This document shows, one piece after another, positions 15,235-23,120 of a stretch of 28,669 nucleotides of DNA (its first letter is position 1; each line of letters begins with the position of its first letter). This DNA comes from a virus, in IMG/VR virus record IMGVR_UViG_3300031569_001292, positions 1-28,669 of that record. One strand, written 5' to 3'. A program made the translations under genes and the position numbers. Under the pieces are notes generated by a model. That model was not told the DNA's origin. It was given only the letters and a program-made list of their open reading frames with translations, and ran no database searches.

Positions 15235-15919
15235 ATATTTGTTTTGCCTTTTCCATTACATCGTCACGAAAGTTAGTTTTAAAACTTTCAAACGCCAGCT
15301 GTTGTATAGCATTATGATTAGTAGGTGCATCGACATCAATGCCCATTGTTTCCATTTTAGGAAATAAGTCTGCTTGTCTATCTTCACTGATATGACTCAT
15401 TACACTACGTAAGCTAATATTAACATCATTATTATCATATGTAAAGAAGTAATTCATACTTTTTAGTTTACCGTCTACAATAAAATAACTGCTAGGGTGC
15501 ATACTGTATTTGTATAATCCTAAGTCTTTGTGTGCTTGAATAATTTCTAACATTTGTATGTCCCAGTCTGGTAGTACAGATGTATAATCATTTGTATTAC
15601 AGCCCGCTAATTCCCACATGTCTGGTCCGTCAATTTCTAAATATATTTTACGCCATTCGTAATCTACAGTATATGCAGGTATGTGCTGAGGATACTCTTT
15701 ACGCATTATACTAAGGAATTTTATTTCACGTTCAAACTTTTCATCCATTAAATTAGGATCAACTACTTGATTGTGTCCTTTGTGATAGTCAGTATCATTG
15801 TAGTACCATTGACAAAACTGTTTCTTGTTATTGTCAACAAGACTGGTGTATATTAAGTTATTGCGGCAAAGGCCTTTTCCGGGAACGTTGTTGTAGTAAT
15901 ATTCAAAGTTAGTGTTCAT
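15224..15919 (-). CDS. Kinase-fold-like protein, paralogue of 10265-10957
   Basis: A 231-residue protein aligning with 10265-10957 over its whole length. The putative catalytic loop reads MHPSSYFIVDGKLKSMNYF; the Asp found in the paralogue (AIDWYG) is Asn here (SMNYF), so if the fold is kinase-like this copy may be inactive or a scaffold. REIKFLSIM near 62-70 would be the alphaC helix, and IYLEIDG the hinge. None of this is more than structural analogy. Head of operon D: the ATG lies exactly 5 nt after TAAATA on this strand and there is no Shine-Dalgarno. Its neighbour across the 26-bp divergent gap is the oxygenase-like gene at 15946. Confidence 0.6.
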   Translation of the reverse strand: MNTNFEYYYNNVPGKGLCRNNLIYTSLVDNNKKQFCQWYYNDTDYHKGHNQVVDPNLMDEKFEREIKFLSIMRKEYPQHIPAYTVDYEWRKIYLEIDGPDMWELAGCNTNDYTSVLPDWDIQMLEIIQAHKDLGLYKYSMHPSSYFIVDGKLKSMNYFFTYDNNDVNISLRSVMSHISEDRQADLFPKMETMGIDVDAPTNHNAIQQLAFESFKTNFRDDVMEKAKQIYAA

Positions 15920-15924
15920 GCTGT

Positions 15925-15930
15925 TATTTA
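15925..15930 (-). promoter_or_regulatory. Late-type promoter motif TAAATA, 5 nt before the operon D start
   Basis: On the minus strand TAAATA (15930-15925) is followed by ACAGC and the ATG at 15919. The 26 bp between the two divergent start codons hold only this motif and its plus-strand counterpart. Confidence 0.65.
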
Positions 15931-15934
15931 ACGA

Positions 15935-15940
15935 TAAGTA
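15935..15940 (+). promoter_or_regulatory. Late-type promoter motif TAAGTA, 5 nt before the operon E start
   Basis: TAAGTA is followed by TTACT and the ATG at 15946. It is a one-base variant (A to G) of the consensus, shared with the operon F site. No Shine-Dalgarno is visible. Confidence 0.6.
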
Positions 15941-15945
15941 TTACT

Positions 15946-16761
15946 ATGATTAGAGGAATTGGCGGCAAGCCTTATATTAACTTAGACCCATACTTAGACA
16001 TCACAGGTTTCAAAAATTTGCATCCGGAGATTGCTAAAGGATTTGCATTAGCAAGAGATTATGCTAAAGAAGGCACCTGGATGGCCCCTGGTTTTGATTG
16101 GAAAGATTCTAGTTACATACTAGATTGGAAACCAATTTATAAAGCCATGGAAGAATACGAAGCATTGCCTGATGACGATCCTATTAAAGTACAAGGACAA
16201 CTAATACTTCCTAAAGATTTTGGCGACTACAAACAGCGTAATATTTTTACTCGCTATCTTAAAGCTACTATGGGAGCAAATGATCCTTACATTTATTACT
16301 TTTTATGGAACGAAGGAGATTGGAATGAGCGTAATGCAGAAAGACAATTAACTGAAGAGTCAAAGTATTTTCCGGGTGTAGTTAACTGGGTGCAAAGTAT
16401 GCAAAATGAAGGTATTATTGATCGTATTGGTAGAGTTATATTTTTCCATTGCGACCATAATGGCAAAGCATTTGAACACAGAGACTTGGACGCTAATAAT
16501 GGAGTACACGATGATAAGCAATACAGTCCGCACAATAATGAATTCATACATATACGCTATCGCACAAAGAGAGGATTTTATATTTGGGATCCCGAGAGTG
16601 AAAACAAACAGTACCTCAACTGCAACGCAGCATTTTGGAACGACCAAGATTGGCATGGCGGTGAAAGTTCTAAAGAAGTAGAATACGGCTTACGTATTGA
16701 TTGCAAATTTTCAAATGCATTTCGCAAACAGCTAGGTATTGACACACTGGATCATTATTAA
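15946..16761 (+). CDS. Asp/Asn beta-hydroxylase-like Fe(II)/2OG protein
   Basis: A 271-residue protein. The candidate Fe(II) ligands are H178-R-D180 (EHRDLD) and H237 (DWHGGESS), with an Arg in YGLRID near residue 252 as the probable 2-oxoglutarate anchor. Larger than the other hydroxylase-like proteins in the island, with about 140 N-terminal residues unrecognised. An enzyme hydroxylating a peptide or amino-acid side chain is the best guess. Head of the two-gene operon E; the next gene begins two bases after its stop. Confidence 0.65.
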   Translation: MIRGIGGKPYINLDPYLDITGFKNLHPEIAKGFALARDYAKEGTWMAPGFDWKDSSYILDWKPIYKAMEEYEALPDDDPIKVQGQLILPKDFGDYKQRNIFTRYLKATMGANDPYIYYFLWNEGDWNERNAERQLTEESKYFPGVVNWVQSMQNEGIIDRIGRVIFFHCDHNGKAFEHRDLDANNGVHDDKQYSPHNNEFIHIRYRTKRGFYIWDPESENKQYLNCNAAFWNDQDWHGGESSKEVEYGLRIDCKFSNAFRKQLGIDTLDHY

Positions 16762-16763
16762 AT

Positions 16764-17264
16764 ATGGATTGGGTAGGTAACTTTAATAACACACTAGCTC
16801 CTGAAATAAATGATCTTGTAATGATCTCAACTGGTCAAGCTCGACCTGGTGATTGGGAACCTATTAATGCTGTTGAAGAAGATCTTTGGAAACAAGGCCA
16901 AGAAACATTTAACTTTGATAAAGTAATGTGGTATGTATATGAACAGCAAGACTTACAAATTGATCTAAAGTTTCCTTGGACAACTGGAAACTGTCATTGG
17001 TGGATCACTAAACTACTACCTGGGCAAATGATGCCTATGCATACAGATCCACACACTCACGATGATGGCACATGCAAACGATATTGGGTACCTTTACAAG
17101 ATTATATTCCTGGGCATGTTTTTATATACAATGATGTAATGGTATCAGATTACAAAAGAGGTGATGTGTTTCAATACTCACATTCGCAAGACGAACACGG
17201 TGCAGCAAATCTTTCTTTTGTACCAAGGATAGTGCTACAAGTTACTGAGTACACCAATCATTAA
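16764..17264 (+). CDS. Cupin-fold Fe(II)/2OG oxygenase-like protein
   Basis: A 166-residue protein. H93-T-D95 (MHTDPHTHDD) and H145 (DEHGAANLS) are the candidate metal ligands; an Arg follows in VPRIVLQVT. The stretch GHVFIYND...YKRGDVFQYSHS parallels GHMVEFEQ...WKKGDVWTFTHD in 25620-26114, marking these two as closest relatives in the window, with 10950 and 11525 further off. Start two bases after the previous stop. Its last 23 bp overlap the 3' end of the opposite-strand gene of operon F. Confidence 0.66.
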   Translation: MDWVGNFNNTLAPEINDLVMISTGQARPGDWEPINAVEEDLWKQGQETFNFDKVMWYVYEQQDLQIDLKFPWTTGNCHWWITKLLPGQMMPMHTDPHTHDDGTCKRYWVPLQDYIPGHVFIYNDVMVSDYKRGDVFQYSHSQDEHGAANLSFVPRIVLQVTEYTNH

Positions 17265-18480
17265 TATGCCAAGTAGGGCATTTAAATTCATCAATATTAT
17301 ATACAAGAATATCTTTTGCAGTCCCATATAAGTTATAAGGTGTAAACGCTTCTGAAGTTCTTGAGCTAAAGTTTATTTGTGCGTCTGGCATTTCTTGCTT
17401 TAAATAATTGATTAAATGGTTCTCTTTTTGCAGTTTATACTTAATGTTGTATAGTGTATTAGTGCCTTCATAGCAAAAAATGTTGCTTATGTTGTACAAT
17501 GTATACTTTATGTAACGTTTTTCCAGGTAATCACATATATTAACATGCTCTCCTAGTAAATCCCATTTAACAAATTTGTATGTTACGTTAGGCAAACGTT
17601 CAACATTTTCTTTCCAGTAAGCTAAACTGCTTTCATTGTAATCATAAAGTACAACAGTTACAGGCTTAGTTTTGTGTATCCATGATTTATACATTTCACC
17701 ACTTGCTGGAGCAACTACTTGTCTTAGATTTTCGTAAATCCTATTATGATGTTCAGTGTGATCTGTATGTATATGCTCGGTCCTGCAAAAATTATCTTTG
17801 TAATATACATACTCCAACTGCTTGTAAAAGTCAGTAGGACTTTCAGGATAAAGATGTTTTTTATTGTTTCTAATATCTTCAGGAAATGCTTTAACATGAA
17901 ACCCTTTTTTTAATGCAACACTAATAATATTCCATCCGTGACATTTATGATTGTATTTGGTGTTTCCAGACGGCGTATCTAGTTTAATCCAATGAGGAGT
18001 ATAGCTGTCATGAAAGTTATTAGTTGAACGTTGTACTGCTAGTTGTGTGTGCTGCTCACCAAGTTGCTGTTGTCCAATTTTTGGACACCCTAGGTCTTTA
18101 TAGTTTGTTAGGTTAACCAAAAAACACTGTTGGTGCAGTTCGTAATATGCATCGCCTCTATCCAAAATATGCCCTTTAACTAGATAGTCAGGTTGGCATT
18201 CTTTGAGCAGCGCATCTATTGCTGTTGTGCCATTAGTAAATTCAGTACCCGTAGACAGCATACAAGCGTGTTTAAAGCGTTTCATTGCTTCCTGTAGTAG
18301 TAAGTCCCCACTTGTGCCTTGCAGCACTGTATAGCCCTTAGAGAAGAGGTTCTGTAGTGTAAAGTCAGCTTGGTTCTTAGTAAGCTCTTTGATCCACGGA
18401 TCAGTTATTTTGGTAGTTGTATCCAAAATACAAAATACTAGTTCGTTGTCGCCATTAGGATTATATTCAACTATGTTCAT
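17242..18480 (-). CDS. Two-domain protein of unknown function (possible glycosyltransferase-like plus methyltransferase-like domains)
   Basis: A 412-residue protein. The N-terminal half (to about residue 240) contains GHILDRGDAYYELHQQC then NLTNYKDLGCPKIG, a pattern I associate with uncharacterised marine phage proteins possibly of GT-A glycosyltransferase type. The C-terminal half has VVAPASGE, then VTVVLYDYNESSLAYWKE and KWDLLGEH, which resemble the second and third strands of a class I SAM methyltransferase, but no clear glycine motif I is visible. Both assignments are tentative. The ATG at 18480 overlaps the upstream stop by 14 bp; an AAGGAG lies about 14 nt upstream, farther than ideal. 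It shares the 13-base string AACAGCATGAACA at its start with the operon D head gene. Confidence 0.5.
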   Translation of the reverse strand: MNIVEYNPNGDNELVFCILDTTTKITDPWIKELTKNQADFTLQNLFSKGYTVLQGTSGDLLLQEAMKRFKHACMLSTGTEFTNGTTAIDALLKECQPDYLVKGHILDRGDAYYELHQQCFLVNLTNYKDLGCPKIGQQQLGEQHTQLAVQRSTNNFHDSYTPHWIKLDTPSGNTKYNHKCHGWNIISVALKKGFHVKAFPEDIRNNKKHLYPESPTDFYKQLEYVYYKDNFCRTEHIHTDHTEHHNRIYENLRQVVAPASGEMYKSWIHKTKPVTVVLYDYNESSLAYWKENVERLPNVTYKFVKWDLLGEHVNICDYLEKRYIKYTLYNISNIFCYEGTNTLYNIKYKLQKENHLINYLKQEMPDAQINFSSRTSEAFTPYNLYGTAKDILVYNIDEFKCPTWHINDWCTQ

Positions 18481-19198
18481 GCTGTTTTCGATAACTCCTT
18501 GCTACAAGCTCTGCAAAATCTTTTTTACTCTTTCCTGGAATGCCATGCGATATTAAATGTATCCTTGATTGATTAGATGGATTAATAACACTATGATAAT
18601 TTCTAATGTTTATAATAAATGCTTTGCCTTCTTCAAAGGGAACACAGCCATATCCTTCGAGAGTCATTACACAATCCTTAGGGTGTATAATTGCTATGTT
18701 AATAGGAACCCCAAACTCTAATATATCTAAGTTATCTTCTCCAGGTAATTTACCAGGTGCGTCACTATGTGGGCTAATATAACCTTTTGGCTCTATCTGC
18801 ATAAGTCGTATTCTTCGATAAGTTTCATATGGAAACTGTTGCCAAAAACTTTTTATACTTGGGGTGGATTCACTTAGCGTAGTCCATTTGTAAGGAACAT
18901 CTTCTTCACGCTCATACCCATAATTTGTCCATGCACCTGTCTTGTCAACATCGATGCCATGAATGCAGGCACTATTCCAGCCTGGGTGATCATTTCCTCT
19001 ATGGTTATAGAATCTAGCATGTTGCACATCTAACTTCCATGAGTCTATAGGAATATCAATGTCTAATTCTAGCCAACCAAAGGCGGCCTCGTTTAACAAC
19101 CAATGTGCTAGTTCTACATCATTGCTGCAATTGGCAGGTGCCGCAGGCATTTTCCATGTACAATTTTTATTCTTTTCGTAGAAATTTACAGCATTCAT
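18467..19198 (-). CDS. Aspartyl/asparaginyl beta-hydroxylase-like Fe(II)/2OG oxygenase
   Basis: A 243-residue protein, the clearest aspartyl/asparaginyl beta-hydroxylase-type sequence here. H144-S-D146 (SPHSDAPGK), H202 (NYHSVIN) and R212 (QSRIHLISHG) match the metal ligands and 2-oxoglutarate Arg of PF05118, with the strand GVPINIAIIHP between. These enzymes hydroxylate Asp/Asn side chains of proteins or peptides. The first 100 or so residues form an extra unrecognised region. Head of operon F; the ATG is exactly 5 nt after TAAGTA on this strand, without a Shine-Dalgarno. Confidence 0.78.
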   Translation of the reverse strand: MNAVNFYEKNKNCTWKMPAAPANCSNDVELAHWLLNEAAFGWLELDIDIPIDSWKLDVQHARFYNHRGNDHPGWNSACIHGIDVDKTGAWTNYGYEREEDVPYKWTTLSESTPSIKSFWQQFPYETYRRIRLMQIEPKGYISPHSDAPGKLPGEDNLDILEFGVPINIAIIHPKDCVMTLEGYGCVPFEEGKAFIINIRNYHSVINPSNQSRIHLISHGIPGKSKKDFAELVARSYRKQHEHS

Positions 19199-19203
19199 AT
19201 AGT

Positions 19204-19209
19204 TACTTA
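19204..19209 (-). promoter_or_regulatory. Late-type promoter motif TAAGTA, 5 nt before the operon F start
   Basis: On the minus strand TAAGTA (19209-19204) is followed by ACTAT and the ATG at 19198. No Shine-Dalgarno is visible. Confidence 0.6.
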
Positions 19210-19224
19210 TGTGCGTAGTTAACT

Positions 19225-19232
19225 TATAAATA
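19225..19232 (+). promoter_or_regulatory. Exact T4-type late promoter TATAAATA, 5 nt before the operon G start
   Basis: TATAAATA is followed by GTAAT and the ATG at 19238. It is the only exact copy of the T4 late consensus that I found in the window, and it sits at the head of the longest operon. Known T4 late promoters initiate 6 nt after this octamer, i.e. at the A of the ATG. Confidence 0.75.
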
Positions 19233-19237
19233 GTAAT

Positions 19238-20206
19238 ATGGATAATAGATTAAGCCTGCCTGATAATGAATTCGGCCAAGCAGCAGTATGCATTATCATA
19301 AACAATACTTGTAATCTTACATGTAATGAATGTGGTACATTGCAAAATTATAACTTTGCAGGAGTAATGTCTTGGAAGGAAGAAAAGCATCTTTATGAAG
19401 AATGGGCTAAGAAAGCAAACTTCCCAGATATTGACATACTAGGAGGAGAGCCATATCTTAATCCTGAACTACTAGATTGGGCGTTAGGTATTAAAACCCT
19501 ATGGCCAGAGAGCCGAGTGAGTGTTGTAACTAACGGAACACTATTAGGATTGAAAAAGAATGTCGAAGCAACTCGTACATTTTTAGAAGCAGGTGTGTGT
19601 TTAAATTTATCAGGCCATGCTCAAAAAGATGTTCCTAAATTTAAAATGTTCATTGATAAAATTCTAGAACCATTCGGCGACAGAGCTCAAAGGATAAATC
19701 CAGATTATGATGATCCACACGGAATTGAACATCTAGATATGTGGCAGATTGATGGACAGTATGCTATTGGACACACTCTTGTAGATAAGATGTTTCCTAA
19801 TTATATAAAAGAAGTAAAAGATAACACAATAATTTTAGATGATGGCGATAGAGAAAAGAGCCACGATGCGTGTATATACGGACAACACTGTCATACGCTA
19901 CAACGAGGCAAACTATTTAAATGTCCTCTAGTGTTAAACTATGACGAATTAAAAACACAAACATACTACGAAGAAAGAGCATATCCATTATTAGAAGATT
20001 ATAAAGCGTTAACAGTGGATCAAGACAAAGAAACAATGCAAGACTTTTTTAACAATATAGGAAAGTCAATTCCAGCATGTTCTTTGTGTGCTATGCATAA
20101 AAAAACAGATCCAAAAAAACTTTCAGTTGATGTAAAATTTGATAAAAACAGAAAGAAAGCATTCAAAGGAGTAGATCTTGTCAAAGTTAAAAATCTCACA
20201 TCTTGA
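19238..20206 (+). CDS. Radical SAM enzyme with C-terminal Cys-rich region (tandem copy 1)
   Basis: A 322-residue radical SAM protein. Motif C25-NLT-C29-NE-C32 and ILGGEP near 68-73 are intact. The C-terminal half has CIYGQHCHTLQRGKLFKCP and a late CSLCAMHKKTDPKK, the auxiliary-cluster layout also seen in the next gene and in 14224-15234. It and its downstream neighbour share a 23-nt identical stretch over the GGEP motif and a 15-nt one over the CNLTC motif, so they are tandem duplicates that have diverged. Head of operon G, starting directly after a TATAAATA-N5 unit. Its 3' end overlaps the next gene by 29 bp. Substrate unknown. Confidence 0.88.
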   Translation: MDNRLSLPDNEFGQAAVCIIINNTCNLTCNECGTLQNYNFAGVMSWKEEKHLYEEWAKKANFPDIDILGGEPYLNPELLDWALGIKTLWPESRVSVVTNGTLLGLKKNVEATRTFLEAGVCLNLSGHAQKDVPKFKMFIDKILEPFGDRAQRINPDYDDPHGIEHLDMWQIDGQYAIGHTLVDKMFPNYIKEVKDNTIILDDGDREKSHDACIYGQHCHTLQRGKLFKCPLVLNYDELKTQTYYEERAYPLLEDYKALTVDQDKETMQDFFNNIGKSIPACSLCAMHKKTDPKKLSVDVKFDKNRKKAFKGVDLVKVKNLTS

Positions 20207-20368
20207 GTGGCACGTAGCTCACTCATGTAATCTTACATGTGTAGGGTGTGGGCATTTTAGTAATCATAGACATACAGGTATAGTAAAATATGACGAATTA
20301 GAATCTTGGTACAAGAGTTGGGCTCATAGACTTGATCCGAAAACAATTGACATACTAGGAGGAGAGCC
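19430..20368 (+). repeat. Direct 23-nt repeat over the GGEP motif of two tandem radical SAM genes
   Basis: An identical 23-base stretch occurs at 19430-19452 and 20346-20368, encoding the shared (I)DILGGEP segment in the same frame. A second identical 15-mer (TGTAATCTTACATGT) covers the CNLTC codons of both genes. Identity at synonymous positions points to a recent duplication or gene conversion. The entry spans both copies. Confidence 0.85.
20165..20171 (+). promoter_or_regulatory. Strong ribosome binding site deciding a TTG start
   Basis: AAAGGAG ends six bases before the TTG at 20178 and lies inside the upstream radical SAM gene. It fixes the non-ATG start of the second tandem radical SAM gene; no ATG is available before the cysteine motif. 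Confidence 0.75.
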
Positions 20369-21014
20369 TCTACTAAACAAAGACATTTATAACATTCTTT
20401 TCTTAACAAGAAAGTATTGGCCAGACTGTGAAAATTTAAATTTACAAACTAATGGCTTTTTGCTTTACAAGTATCCTGACTTACCTAAAGTGCTAGAAGA
20501 AACTAATATATCTATTAGCCTTAGTAAGCACAGTACTAAAGAAGCATATATGAAAAAGTTTACGCCTGCAGAAGAATTACTATTACAATGGAAAAAAGAT
20601 TATAATATTAAAGCAGAAGTTTCCCCATGCCATACATATTGGTTTGAAATATATAAAGGGTATGGAAACAACATGATGCCCTATGAAGATAATGATGCAC
20701 AGAAAAGTTGGGATAATTGTATTACCGGACAAGATTGTTTCCAACTACTAGATAACGAAATATACAAATGTTCGCCACTAGCATATCTTCCGTTTCAAAA
20801 GAAATTATACAACTTATCTCCTAAGTGGGATCCCTATTTAAAGTATAAGCCAATAACAGCAGATTGCACAGATCAAGATCTAGCAGAGTTTTTTGCTAGA
20901 GGATGTGAAAGTTTTTGCTCAATGTGTCCTACTAATCCAAAGCGTATGGATCAACAAGGTGATCCAACAACACCAAGATCACACTACGAAAACATAAAAA
21001 TTCAACAGGTATAA
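20178..21014 (+). CDS. Radical SAM enzyme with C-terminal Cys-rich region (tandem copy 2)
   Basis: A 278-residue radical SAM protein. Motif C17-NLT-C21-VG-C24 and ILGGEP near 58-63 are intact; the C-terminal part has CITGQDCFQLLDNEIYKCSP and CESFCSMCP, so it probably binds an auxiliary cluster. It is about 45 residues shorter than its tandem neighbour, mostly before the C-terminal cysteines. Initiation is at TTG 20178, supported by AAAGGAG six bases upstream. The 29-bp overlap with the previous gene implies coupled translation, and the pair may form a complex or act in sequence. Next comes the PLP aminotransferase gene after one base. Confidence 0.87.
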   Translation: MSKLKISHLEWHVAHSCNLTCVGCGHFSNHRHTGIVKYDELESWYKSWAHRLDPKTIDILGGEPLLNKDIYNILFLTRKYWPDCENLNLQTNGFLLYKYPDLPKVLEETNISISLSKHSTKEAYMKKFTPAEELLLQWKKDYNIKAEVSPCHTYWFEIYKGYGNNMMPYEDNDAQKSWDNCITGQDCFQLLDNEIYKCSPLAYLPFQKKLYNLSPKWDPYLKYKPITADCTDQDLAEFFARGCESFCSMCPTNPKRMDQQGDPTTPRSHYENIKIQQV

Positions 21015-21015
21015 T

Positions 21016-21951
21016 ATGCAAAAGTTTCCATACGATAAAAAACATTTACCATTTGGACATTCAGGAGCAGTCCTCGATCAAGAAGTAATGAACTTTTTGA
21101 ACATGATACCTCTTAGATTCACAGAACACATGTATGATGTAAATGTAACTGAAGAATATTTAGAAAGATATCATGCTTGGATTAGAATGTCAGCTCTAAA
21201 TTTAATAGCAGGGCTAGATGATTTTCCTTACAAATGTTACTCTCATGGTACTACTGAATCATTTGATAAGTTTTACATGAAGCACAAAGATAGAAGATTT
21301 AGATGCTTTAGAGGTGAATATCTATATCATCAGTTAGCATGGCGTGATAAATTTAATTGGTTGTATGCCGATGATGATTGCTTAGATGCTAATGACGCAC
21401 TAGTTATTAGTTTACCTTTTAGTAATACAGGAAACAAACACAAGTTACACGAAGCAGCATTAAATGAATGCGATAGACTAGGTATACCTGTTTTACTTGA
21501 CTGTTGTTACTTTGGTATATCGTCTGCTATAGAATTTAATTTTAAGCATGAATGTATAACTGATATTGTTTTTAGTTTATCAAAAACATTTCCAGTAGCA
21601 CATGCAAGGATAGGTATGCGTTTAAGCAAATACGATGACGATGATACTTTATTTGTTTATAACAAAAATAGTTACGTGAATAGACTAGGTGCTTATATAG
21701 GTTTACAATTAATGGAAAACTATAGTCCTGATTTTATCTATAAAAAGTATAAATCACAACAATTAGAATTTTGTAAACATTTAGGTGTCGAGCCTAGCAG
21801 CACGGTATTATTTGGTATTGCACCTCAAGACAAGTATGTAGAATACGATAGAGGTGGCGGCAGTCCTGATGCTGAACTGAATAGGCTCAGTTTTCATAAA
21901 TTTCTGCCTATGTCAATTGAGGAGTTCGTACAATGCATAAAGCAAGAGTAG
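21016..21951 (+). CDS. PLP-dependent aminotransferase-like protein (fold type I)
   Basis: A 311-residue protein. The Schiff-base lysine is in FSLSKTFPVAHARIG (about residues 192-206), with an Arg-Ile-Gly shortly after as in class I/II aminotransferases; LLDCCYFG near 160-167 supplies the PLP-pyridine Asp and a nearby Tyr, and SLPFSNTGN resembles the NPNNPTG strand end. It is shorter than the usual 370-400 residues, with a reduced small domain. The likely reaction is amino transfer from Glu to a keto group, perhaps a keto-sugar or keto-acid made by the SDRs or epimerase (inference). It follows two radical SAM genes and overlaps the glycosyltransferase-like gene by 19 bp. Confidence 0.75.
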   Translation: MQKFPYDKKHLPFGHSGAVLDQEVMNFLNMIPLRFTEHMYDVNVTEEYLERYHAWIRMSALNLIAGLDDFPYKCYSHGTTESFDKFYMKHKDRRFRCFRGEYLYHQLAWRDKFNWLYADDDCLDANDALVISLPFSNTGNKHKLHEAALNECDRLGIPVLLDCCYFGISSAIEFNFKHECITDIVFSLSKTFPVAHARIGMRLSKYDDDDTLFVYNKNSYVNRLGAYIGLQLMENYSPDFIYKKYKSQQLEFCKHLGVEPSSTVLFGIAPQDKYVEYDRGGGSPDAELNRLSFHKFLPMSIEEFVQCIKQE

Positions 21952-23120
21952 TTAATATTGAATGGACGCCTGATAATAACAGATGGAATCTTGATAAAAC
22001 GGTATTCAGCGAATTAAAACTAAAGTGGATATTCAAAGAATTTAAACAAGCAGCCAAAGACGGATGTAATACTGTTATTGCAGTAATGATGATCGATGGT
22101 GTTCTAAACCCAGAGCCAGATATTTGGCCAGGTGAAGTTGCTAGAATGAAAGAACGTTGTACAAAACTAGGAATAGAAAAACTAGTGTTTGTTTCGGGTC
22201 ATGGCGGTTACGAATATATAGTACCTTTAGCATTTGATAAAATATATGCTATTGATTACACACTCCAATTTACTTATAAGTCTTACGAAGATAGAATTAC
22301 CAAAAACAAACTAACTGAATATAATCCACATGCAGATAAATTTCTATTTCTTGGCGGCGTGCCATCGAGGATGAATCGTATAGGATTGCTTTACAAGTAT
22401 TATAAACTTGGAATGTTAGACTACAATGCTATTTGGACATTCTTTGTTCCATGGACAGAAAGTGAACGCAAAGTGTGCAAGGATTTAATGCACATGTTAA
22501 CAGACGAAGATCTAACCAAGTTTTACAATTTTGCCAAAAGAAGAATAGGCGATGAGTACGAACATGCTAAACAGTTTTTTGCAGATAACACAAGTGACTG
22601 GCATGATGTTGGAGAAACTGATTGGGCTAGAGCACCTGCACTGATTAACAGTAGTATATTTCCAGAAACGTGTTTAAGCATTATTAGTGAAGGTCCTAAC
22701 TATTGGGATCACAATGCAAACAATTCTTTTGTAACAGAAAAGTTTTGGAGAGCAGCATTTCACAAACATCCGTTCTTGTTTGCGGGCGACTTAGATCAAT
22801 TTAAATATATGGAAACTCTTGGGTTCCGAACCTTTGCAGAATATATGACTATACCAGAGTATGCATACCTTGAAACAGAGGAGCAACGTCTTGATGCAAT
22901 TGTAACCAATACAGCAGACTTTTTAAAACTTCAGAAGCCACAAAAATTAATTGATGATATAGAACACAACTATCAATTAGCAAAGCGTTATGTTGATAAG
23001 CAACATTTACTTCTTGATCATCTAGTTGATCATTATGGGGCACCAAGAAATGAAGTAAATTATTATCTTAATCAAACAGGATATACTAATCTAGTACAGA
23101 GGCCGCCATCGTATGAGTAA
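21933..23120 (+). CDS. Glycosyltransferase-like protein (GT10-like C-terminal motif)
   Basis: A 395-residue protein. The C-terminal part has FVTEKFWRAAFHKHPFLFAG followed by KYMETLGFRTF, resembling the donor-site region of alpha-1,3-fucosyltransferase-like (GT10) and related phage/viral GT-B proteins. Preceding it is CLSIISEGPNYW, usual for that family. The N-terminal half (VFVSGHGGYEY, FLFLGGVPSRMNR) looks like the first Rossmann domain. It would transfer a sugar from an NDP-sugar to an acceptor; neither is known. GAGGAG eight bases ahead of ATG 21933 fixes the start inside the aminotransferase gene. The most direct evidence that the island's product includes a glycosidic bond. Confidence 0.65.
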   Translation: MHKARVVNIEWTPDNNRWNLDKTVFSELKLKWIFKEFKQAAKDGCNTVIAVMMIDGVLNPEPDIWPGEVARMKERCTKLGIEKLVFVSGHGGYEYIVPLAFDKIYAIDYTLQFTYKSYEDRITKNKLTEYNPHADKFLFLGGVPSRMNRIGLLYKYYKLGMLDYNAIWTFFVPWTESERKVCKDLMHMLTDEDLTKFYNFAKRRIGDEYEHAKQFFADNTSDWHDVGETDWARAPALINSSIFPETCLSIISEGPNYWDHNANNSFVTEKFWRAAFHKHPFLFAGDLDQFKYMETLGFRTFAEYMTIPEYAYLETEEQRLDAIVTNTADFLKLQKPQKLIDDIEHNYQLAKRYVDKQHLLLDHLVDHYGAPRNEVNYYLNQTGYTNLVQRPPSYE

